A stretch of DNA of 38,376 nucleotides, taken from positions 1-38,376 of the forward strand of contig JAYFRE010000073.1 of assembly GCA_034926235.1 (NCBI GenBank), written 5' to 3'. The notes beneath the pieces were generated by a model. It searched no databases, had not been told where the DNA came from, and saw only the letters and a list, made by a program, of their open reading frames with translations. The first letter of the stretch is position 1. Each line of letters starts with the position of its first letter. This document shows positions 32,947-38,376 of the stretch, piece by piece. The translations under genes were made by a program, and so were the position numbers. This stretch comes from JAYFRE01 sp034926235. GTDB lineage: Bacteria > Pseudomonadota > Alphaproteobacteria > Rhodospirillales > Magnetospirillaceae.

Positions 32947-34032
32947 TCAATCGATTGGCATCATGTCTTCAAACAACAGATAGCTGTCGGCCTGATCGAG
33001 AAGGAAGCCGTCGAATCCCAGCTTGACGGCGGCCTGGATATGCGCACCGACCACCGCTTCCCAGCCCTTGTCCCAATAGGAAACGAGCCAATGGCCGGCC
33101 TGAGCAGGATCGCGCGCCACCAGCCAGGAGGGGTCGTCTGCGCGCCATTCCGGCTTCCAGTAATAGGCGCTTTCGCGGGCGCGGCCCAGCGGCAGTTCGG
33201 CCAGGACCAGACGCCGCGCGCCGGTCTTCTTCTGTTTTAGCCGTGCAAGATCGGCATAGGTTAGGGGAACGAGATCGTTCCAAAAGGCGTCCAGCACCAA
33301 AAGATCGTAATTGGTGTCACAAAGGGCGGCCACCCAATCTTCGCGGCTTTTGAATCCGCCGGCAGCCAGCATGACCAGGAAATTGCGCGCGGCGGTCAGC
33401 GACGCGATATGTCCGGCATTTTCACCCGCTGGAATTTCTTTTGGAATCCGCGCCAGTTGTTCATCGCCCAACCGGTTGATCCAGGTGATGAAACCATCGG
33501 TCTTGGATTGGCGGAGAATGGCGTCGGTCATCTCCGGCCCGGGGCCATATTCGATCGAAAGGACGGTTTTCCCTTCGATCCTGGCGCCTTTGGCTGCCGC
33601 CAGGAGCAAGGCGTGCCGGTCGGCGTCGGTCGGCTCGCCATAGCGATCTGCGCCCGAAAACATCCCATCGATCAGCAGTCCGTCGATCAGGGCAAGATAA
33701 TCCCTGTCGATGCTGCCGATCGGGGTGATCGTGCCCGCCTTGTCCGCTGCGGGATCGTTCCAGATTTGCCATTGCCATTCGCGCTTGCCCTTGACGACCA
33801 GTTCGGGAGCGTCGCGGACCATGATGGCCAATTGGGGAGCGTGGCGGCGGCAATAGGCCGAAATCTGCCCGATCATCCGGCGCATCAGCGCCCGGTGGTT
33901 GGGTACTTGTTCGAAGGGGATATAGGGCATTTCCCGGATCGGCTTGCGCCGGTCGGCCAGGGCGCGGCCAAGGGGGGCCGCCGCCAGCAGCGACGATCCG
34001 AGCCCCAGGGTGAACGCACGCCGTCCGATCAT
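32947..34032 (-). CDS. Tat-exported GH114-like (TM1410/endo-alpha-1,4-polygalactosaminidase-like) protein
   Basis: The 361-residue protein starts with a twin-arginine signal peptide ('GRRAFTLGLGSSLLAAAPLG', with a likely cut after 'GRALA'). The mature part looks like a GH114/TM1410-type barrel: 'YLALIDGLLIDGMFS', 'YDLLVLDAFWNDLVPLTYAD', and the closing 'KLGFDGFLLDQADSYLLFED', with conserved acidic residues. Family members hydrolyse alpha-1,4 galactosaminogalactan or have unknown polysaccharide roles. ATG 34032 has GAGGAG 8 nt upstream and overlaps the oxidoreductase stop (ATGA). A Tat signal suggests export of a folded, possibly cofactor-bound protein. Substrate unknown. Confidence 0.78.
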   Translation of the reverse strand: MIGRRAFTLGLGSSLLAAAPLGRALADRRKPIREMPYIPFEQVPNHRALMRRMIGQISAYCRRHAPQLAIMVRDAPELVVKGKREWQWQIWNDPAADKAGTITPIGSIDRDYLALIDGLLIDGMFSGADRYGEPTDADRHALLLAAAKGARIEGKTVLSIEYGPGPEMTDAILRQSKTDGFITWINRLGDEQLARIPKEIPAGENAGHIASLTAARNFLVMLAAGGFKSREDWVAALCDTNYDLLVLDAFWNDLVPLTYADLARLKQKKTGARRLVLAELPLGRARESAYYWKPEWRADDPSWLVARDPAQAGHWLVSYWDKGWEAVVGAHIQAAVKLGFDGFLLDQADSYLLFEDMMPID

Positions 34033-35129
34033 GACAAAAGCTCCTCGACATGGGTGGCGATGGCAAGACAGGCCGTAAGTCCGGGCGATTCTATGCCGAA
34101 TAAGTTAACGAGACCTGTCACGCCGTGATCCTTGGGGCCCAGGATGGCGAAATCGCGCGCCGGATCGCCGGGGGCCTGGATCTTGGGACGGATACCGGCA
34201 TAGCCGGGGCGAAGCTCGCGCTGTCCCAGGCCGGGCCAATAGCGTTCGATGGCGGCGCGGAAGGATTGGCCCCGCGATTCGTCGAGTGTGTAATTCTCGG
34301 TCTCGATCCATTCGGTGTCCGGCCCGAAACGGCCCTGGCCGGCCAGGTCCAGGGTGTAATGGATACCAAGCCCCGCCTGGGACGGCGTCGGATAGACCAG
34401 CCGGGAAAAGGGCGCGCGGCCTTCGGGCAGGAAATAGGACCCTTTGCAGAAATAAAGCGGCGGTACGGTTTGCGCCGGCAGGCCGTCGATCCGGCTGGCC
34501 AGGGCTTGCGCGCCTAATCCGGCGGCGTTGACGACGCAGCGGGTGCGCAAACGGCACGGATCGCGCCCGCCGATGGCGATCTCGATGCCGTCATCGGCAA
34601 GTCTGCCGCTTAAAGCCGGGCTGTGGGTCGCCAGATCGGCCCCTGCGGCTTCTGCGTCGGCCAGCAGCGACAGCATCAGGCCATGGGAATCGAGGATACC
34701 GGTCGCGGGCGACCACAGGGCAGCCGACAAAGATAGTTCCGGCTCCAACGCGCGGGCCTGGGCGGCGGTCAGCAGGGTAAGACCCTCGACGCCGTTGGCT
34801 TCGCCGGTCGCTTTCAGCGCATCCAGCGTCGCCTCTTCGCCAGTCTGGGCGACGATCAGCTTGCCGGTGGGGCAAAATCCGATCGCGCGTTCCTCCAGAT
34901 AATGGCGCAGGCGTTTTGCGCCTGGGGCGCAGAAACGCGCTTTTAGCGATCCGGGCGCATAATAAATGCCGGCATGTAAGACCTCGCTGCTGCGGGCGCT
35001 GACGCCCGCGCCGAAGGTGGGGGCGGCTTCCAGGATTAGGACGTTGCGGCCGGATTGGGCCAGGGCACGCGCGATCGCCAGCCCGACCACACCAGCGCCG
35101 ATCACAGCGCATTCCACCGTTTCCGTCAT
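34029..35129 (-). CDS. FAD-dependent oxidoreductase, DAO/L-2-hydroxyglutarate oxidase-like
   Basis: The 366-residue flavoprotein has an N-terminal Rossmann motif 'CAVIGAGVVGLAIARALAQS' with 'NVLILEAAPTFG', and the L2HGDH/LhgO-like sequence 'SEVLHAGIYYAPGSLKARF' and 'IGFCPTGKLIVAQTG'. Later come 'CVVNAAGLGAQALAS' and the C-terminal flavin contact 'LVNLFGIESPGLTACLAIA'. Together they point to oxidation of an L-2-hydroxy acid or similar substrate at the membrane. ATG 35129 opens directly at the Rossmann fold; the frame runs upstream to 36002 only as a shadow of mipZ. It is the first gene of the leftward operon. Confidence 0.88.
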   Translation of the reverse strand: MTETVECAVIGAGVVGLAIARALAQSGRNVLILEAAPTFGAGVSARSSEVLHAGIYYAPGSLKARFCAPGAKRLRHYLEERAIGFCPTGKLIVAQTGEEATLDALKATGEANGVEGLTLLTAAQARALEPELSLSAALWSPATGILDSHGLMLSLLADAEAAGADLATHSPALSGRLADDGIEIAIGGRDPCRLRTRCVVNAAGLGAQALASRIDGLPAQTVPPLYFCKGSYFLPEGRAPFSRLVYPTPSQAGLGIHYTLDLAGQGRFGPDTEWIETENYTLDESRGQSFRAAIERYWPGLGQRELRPGYAGIRPKIQAPGDPARDFAILGPKDHGVTGLVNLFGIESPGLTACLAIATHVEELLS

Positions 35130-35279
35130 TTCGGTCGTGCCGTCCTTAGAAATTGAAGCTGAGGGGCGCGTCTTTCGCGCCGGCGGAGCATAACATCGGC
35201 GGCCCGCATTGTCAGGACGGAGTGCTACGGATAGAGTGGCGCGTCCTGGATGGGGCTTGCAAGGAAAAGGATCGAAGGC

Positions 35280-36083
35280 GTGAGTGGCACGGTCATCGTC
35301 GTCGGCAATGAAAAAGGGGGAACGGGCAAATCCACCGTGGCCATGCATCTGGCCACCTATCTTTTGAAGCGCGGGCTGCGGGTGGGGACCATCGATCTCG
35401 ATGCCCGGCAGGCGACGCTGACCCGTTATGTCGAAAATCGCGCCCGCCATGCGGTTGCGGCGGGAACAACCCCGCCCATGCCGGATCATGTGGCTATCCC
35501 GCCGACGTCGGACGAGGCAGGCGACCGCGCCCGGTTTCAAGAAGCGATCGGGACCTTGCGCGAACGGGCGCAGGTCGTGGTGGTGGACACGCCCGGCAGC
35601 GCCCATCCTTTGTCGCGGTTGGGCCATTCCCATGCCGATCTGCTGATCACGCCGCTGAATGACAGCCTGATCGATCTGGATGTGCTGGCCCGGGTCGATC
35701 CCACAAGCATGCGCGTCATCCGTCCCAGCCTTTACAGCGAGATGGTCTGGGAATGCCGGAAGGAACGCGCCGCCCGGGGCGAGATGGCCAGCTTTGAATG
35801 GATCGTCATGCGCAACCGCCTGTCCAATCTGGATGCCCACAACAAGCGCGAGATGGGGCGGCTGCTGGGTGAATTGTCGCGGCGCATCGGTTTTCGTCTG
35901 ATCGACGGTCTGTCCGAACGGGTCATCTACCGGGAATTGTTCCTGATAGGATTGACCCTGTCCGATATCCGGGACGAAGGACTGATGACGACGGTGTCGC
36001 ATGTGGCGGCGCGGCAGGAATTGAGAATGCTCGTCGAGGCGGCGGGGTTGTACCGCCTGGCGAAAGAATCCTCCACCGTCTGA
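35280..36083 (+). CDS. mipZ: division-plane positioning ATPase MipZ (ParA/MinD family)
   Basis: The 267-residue P-loop ATPase is close to Caulobacter MipZ: deviant Walker A 'VVGNEKGGTGKSTVAMHL', 'IDLDARQATLTRYVENR', Walker B region 'VVVVDTPGSAHPLSR', 'DLLITPLNDSLIDLDVLARV', 'PSLYSEMVWECRKERA', 'RVIYRELFLIGLTLSD' and 'VSHVAARQELRMLV'. MipZ forms a gradient from the ParB-bound poles and blocks FtsZ assembly except at midcell. GTG 35280 is chosen because GGAAAAGG (35263-35270) is well placed and the protein then begins right at the first strand; ATG 35250 lacks a site. Divergent from the oxidoreductase gene, followed by the VWA gene after 47 nt. Confidence 0.93.
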   Translation: MSGTVIVVGNEKGGTGKSTVAMHLATYLLKRGLRVGTIDLDARQATLTRYVENRARHAVAAGTTPPMPDHVAIPPTSDEAGDRARFQEAIGTLRERAQVVVVDTPGSAHPLSRLGHSHADLLITPLNDSLIDLDVLARVDPTSMRVIRPSLYSEMVWECRKERAARGEMASFEWIVMRNRLSNLDAHNKREMGRLLGELSRRIGFRLIDGLSERVIYRELFLIGLTLSDIRDEGLMTTVSHVAARQELRMLVEAAGLYRLAKESSTV

Positions 36084-36130
36084 CCGGGCTCGCTCTTCCC
36101 CTGACGGCGAACGCCCCTTATCTTTTAGGG

Positions 36131-36844
36131 ATGAACGCCAAACGCCCCGATCTTCCCCAGGCCACTACCGGCGCACAGGCGGTGGATGCCTTTCTGCGCA
36201 AGGTCGCCACGCTGACGCCCGCGGCGGGCGATGGCCGGGGACGGCTTGTCTTCGCCCTGGACGCCACCGCGAGCCGCGAGCCCACCTGGCGCGCCGCTTC
36301 GGCGATCCAGGAGGAAATGTTCCTTGAAACCAGCCGGTTGGGCGGGCTGGACGTCCAGCTCGTCTTTTATCGCGGGCTCGGTGAATGCAAGGCCAGCCGC
36401 TGGCTGGCGGATGCCGATTCGCTGCTGGCGGCGATGCGCCGGGTGGAATGCCTGGGCGGGCGGACTCAGATCGGGCGTGTTCTTGCCCATGTCCGGGGCG
36501 AAACCGCGCGGCAACGGGTCGGCGCTCTGGTTTTCGTCGGCGACAGCATGGAAGAGGATGTCGATCACCTGTGCCACATAGCGGGCGAGTTGGGCGTGCT
36601 GGGCGTGCCGGTTTTCCTGTTCCACGAGGGCGAAGACGCGCGGGCGGGGCTGGCCTTTGCCCAGATCGCCAAATTGTCGGGCGGGGCCTGCTGCCGGTTC
36701 GATTCATCCAGTCCGGCGCAGTTGAGAGCGCTGTTGGGGGCGGTCGCGGCCTATGCGGCGGGCGGCCGGGCTGCGCTGGTCGATTATTCAAAACGTGCAG
36801 GGGGAGCCACCCTGGCCCTCGTCGATCAAATGCGGGGCCGGTAG
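36131..36844 (+). CDS. VWA-domain protein
   Basis: The 237-residue protein is essentially one von Willebrand A domain with no signal peptide. A metal-ion-dependent adhesion site is visible: D44, T46 and S48 in 'LVFALDATASREPTW' (DxTxS in place of DxSxS), T112 in 'LGGRTQIGRVLAH' and D138 in 'LVFVGDSMEEDVDHL'. 'LGVPVFLFHEGEDARAG' and 'AQIAKLSGGACCRFD' are typical later strands. A cytoplasmic protein-protein interaction role is expected. It is flanked by mipZ and a membrane DnaJ-domain gene that starts 4 nt after its stop, so it is probably co-expressed with the latter. The partner is unknown. Confidence 0.85.
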   Translation: MNAKRPDLPQATTGAQAVDAFLRKVATLTPAAGDGRGRLVFALDATASREPTWRAASAIQEEMFLETSRLGGLDVQLVFYRGLGECKASRWLADADSLLAAMRRVECLGGRTQIGRVLAHVRGETARQRVGALVFVGDSMEEDVDHLCHIAGELGVLGVPVFLFHEGEDARAGLAFAQIAKLSGGACCRFDSSSPAQLRALLGAVAAYAAGGRAALVDYSKRAGGATLALVDQMRGR

Positions 36845-36848
36845 GGCT

Positions 36849-37559
36849 ATGCCGCTGCTGATCGGCATAGCCCTTCTGCTGCTACTCATCCTGGGCCTGC
36901 GCTGGTATGCCAGCGCAACCCCGCGCATGGTGATGAAGGCGGTCGCCTGGGCGGTGCTGATTCTGCTCGCCGCCGTGGTTTTTCTGCTGCTGATTTCCGG
37001 CAATGCCGGCTGGGCCATGGCGGCGGGAGCCGGTCTGGTGAGCTGGGGCGCGCGGGTGGCGCGTCTCTATGGCCTGTTTTCGAGCTTGAAGCCCTTGTTC
37101 GGAGGGATGGGCGGCGGCAGGCGGGAGCGGACCTCCACGGTCGAGACACAGTTCCTGACCATGACGCTGGACCATGACAGTGGCGCATTATCCGGCACGG
37201 TCCGGAGCGGGGCCTTCGCCGGGCGGGAATTATCGGGGCTGTCCTTTGACGAGGCGTTGGAATTGCGCCGGCAATGCGCCGCTGATCCGCAATCGGTTCA
37301 GGTGTTGGACGCCTGGTTGGACCGCACCTGGCCGGACTGGCATGCCCGCACCGGACGGAGCAATACCCCGTCCGATGCCGGTGGCGATATGAGCCGGGCC
37401 GAAGCCTACGAAATCCTGGGCTTAAGACCAGGGGCGGAGGTGGAAGAGATCAAGGCCGCCTATCGACATCTGATGGCGACGGCCCATCCTGACCGGGGCG
37501 GCTCGACCTATCTTGCCGCCAAGATCAACCGGGCCAGGGACATCCTGCTCGGCGACTGA
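36849..37559 (+). CDS. membrane-anchored DnaJ-domain protein
   Basis: The 236-residue protein has N-terminal hydrophobic segments (about 2-18, 32-49 and 53-67), a basic linker, a middle region (about 98-170) and a C-terminal J-domain: 'AEAYEILGLRPGAEVEEIKA', 'AYRHLMATAHPDRGGSTYL', with the HPD motif at 213-215. It should recruit DnaK to the inner face of the membrane. The layout resembles DjlA and TIM14-type proteins but lacks the G/F and zinc regions of DnaJ. ATG 36849 is chosen since it opens at the first hydrophobic segment; the frame from 36753 is VWA-gene shadow. Four bases separate it from the VWA gene. Confidence 0.88.
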   Translation: MPLLIGIALLLLLILGLRWYASATPRMVMKAVAWAVLILLAAVVFLLLISGNAGWAMAAGAGLVSWGARVARLYGLFSSLKPLFGGMGGGRRERTSTVETQFLTMTLDHDSGALSGTVRSGAFAGRELSGLSFDEALELRRQCAADPQSVQVLDAWLDRTWPDWHARTGRSNTPSDAGGDMSRAEAYEILGLRPGAEVEEIKAAYRHLMATAHPDRGGSTYLAAKINRARDILLGD

Positions 37560-37709
37560 GCCGCTGATGCCGCGCTGTCCTGATCTGGCGTTGATTTCCC
37601 AAGCGCCCGTTGCGTCCCGCCGGTTCCCGTGGCACAACAGCATAGGGTCCGGCGGCGTGTTGCCGACGAACCTTCGTTCGCTCTTAAAAGCCATAAGGAT
37701 TCCCCAAAA

Positions 37710-38376
37710 ATGGCGCAATCCGTGCGCACATGCGTCTTTCCCGTCGCCGGGCTCGGAACCCGTTTCCTGCCCGCCACCAAGGCGATGCCCAAGGAAATGT
37801 TGACCGTCGTCGACAAGCCTTTGATCCAATATGCCGTGGAAGAGGCCGCCGCCGCCGGAATCGAGCATTTCATTTTTGTCACCGGACGCGGCAAGGCCGC
37901 GTTGGAGGATCATTTCGACCGTTCGCCGGAATTGGAGCGCACCTTGAGCGCGCGCGGCAAGACCGTCGAGATCGCGGCTATCACCGAAGGGATGCCCAAG
38001 GCCGGCAGCCTGTCCTATACCCGCCAGCAGGAACCGCTGGGACTGGGACACGCCGTCTGGTGCGCGCGCGAAATGGTCGGGGACGAACCTTTTGCGGTCA
38101 TCCTGCCCGACGATCTGATCCAGGCCGAGACGCCCTGCCTGAAGCAACTGATCGCCACCCATGCCGATGTCGGCGGCCATGTCGTGGCCGTGGCCGACGT
38201 GCCGCGCGAACATACCAAACGCTACGGCATCCTGGATGTGGTGGCCGATGACGGGCGCGTCGCCCGCGCCAAGGGGCTGGTCGAGAAGCCGGAGCCTGAA
38301 AAGGCCCCTTCGACCTTGTCGATCATCGGCCGCTATGTGCTGCACCCCAAGGTGTTCCAATTCCTGGACAAGAAGG
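37710..38376 (+). CDS. galU: UTP--glucose-1-phosphate uridylyltransferase (partial, 5' part)
   Basis: The first 222 residues are present; the frame runs off the window. GalU makes UDP-glucose for envelope glycans. The nucleotide-binding signature 'FPVAGLGTRFLPATKAMPKE' and 'MLTVVDKPLIQYAVEEA' are unmistakable, followed by 'EHFIFVTGRGKAALEDHF', 'QEPLGLGHAVWCARE', 'FAVILPDDLI' (metal-binding Asp) and 'KRYGILDVVADDG', 'GLVEKPEPEKAPS'. ATG 37710 has AAGGA at 37694-37698. The 150 nt upstream separate it from the DnaJ-domain gene, so it likely has its own promoter, though none is clearly visible. Confidence 0.95.
   Translation, partial: MAQSVRTCVFPVAGLGTRFLPATKAMPKEMLTVVDKPLIQYAVEEAAAAGIEHFIFVTGRGKAALEDHFDRSPELERTLSARGKTVEIAAITEGMPKAGSLSYTRQQEPLGLGHAVWCAREMVGDEPFAVILPDDLIQAETPCLKQLIATHADVGGHVVAVADVPREHTKRYGILDVVADDGRVARAKGLVEKPEPEKAPSTLSIIGRYVLHPKVFQFLDKK

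Noticed and set aside
35130..36002. A 291-residue N-terminal extension of the FAD oxidoreductase
   Set aside because: It is antisense to mipZ; the Rossmann motif starts directly after ATG 35129.

Overview
The window is GC-rich, densely packed bacterial chromosome, most likely from an alphaproteobacterium. A MipZ-type division ATPase, the serC-hisZ-purA order, a bactofilin overlapping an M23 peptidase gene and ubiTUV all point that way. A full-looking menaquinone (men) gene set beside ubiquinone genes is unusual for the class. It would fit a Rhodospirillales member that makes both quinones, but that placement is an inference. I see no rRNA, tRNA, CRISPR, insertion sequence or phage gene.

Region 1 (1-12026) is a quinone island. 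After the tail of serA comes a translationally coupled run: a COQ10-like START-domain gene, then menF, menD, menB, menA and menC, joined mostly by ATGA/GTGA overlaps. An aldo/keto reductase follows, then menE on the opposite strand. Divergent from menE is ubiT-ubiU-ubiV, the oxygen-independent ubiquinone hydroxylation module, with all four Fe-S cysteines present in both UbiU and UbiV. The island would supply menaquinone and also ubiquinone without oxygen. menH and a DHNA-CoA thioesterase gene are not in the window.

Region 2 (12120-18244) is housekeeping: glmM, thiD, serC, hisZ, purA, closed by a strong hairpin terminator. serC is separated from the upstream serA by the whole quinone island. 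Its short leader can form two mutually exclusive hairpins.

Region 3 (18342-29301) is envelope and chromosome maintenance: a tail-anchored pseudokinase coupled to a small membrane protein, parE, a membrane-bound GH17 glucanase-like protein, a TetR regulator, an MBL hydrolase, a TerC-family membrane protein, and the M23 peptidase-bactofilin pair.

Region 4 (29302-35129) is the oddest. A 459-base gap with an AT-rich inverted repeat precedes a CobC/CobD-like protein that lacks the PLP lysine. Facing it is a four-gene operon: FAD oxidoreductase, Tat-exported GH114-like barrel protein, an acyl-CoA synthetase relative that has lost its AMP-binding motif and lid domain, and an AlkC/AlkD-like HEAT protein. 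Two adjacent predicted dead enzymes suggest repurposed scaffolds or ligand-binding proteins.

Region 5 (35280-38376) holds mipZ, a VWA-domain gene, a membrane-anchored DnaJ-domain gene, and the start of galU.

All reading is by eye. Family calls rest on motifs and remembered family features, with no database search.
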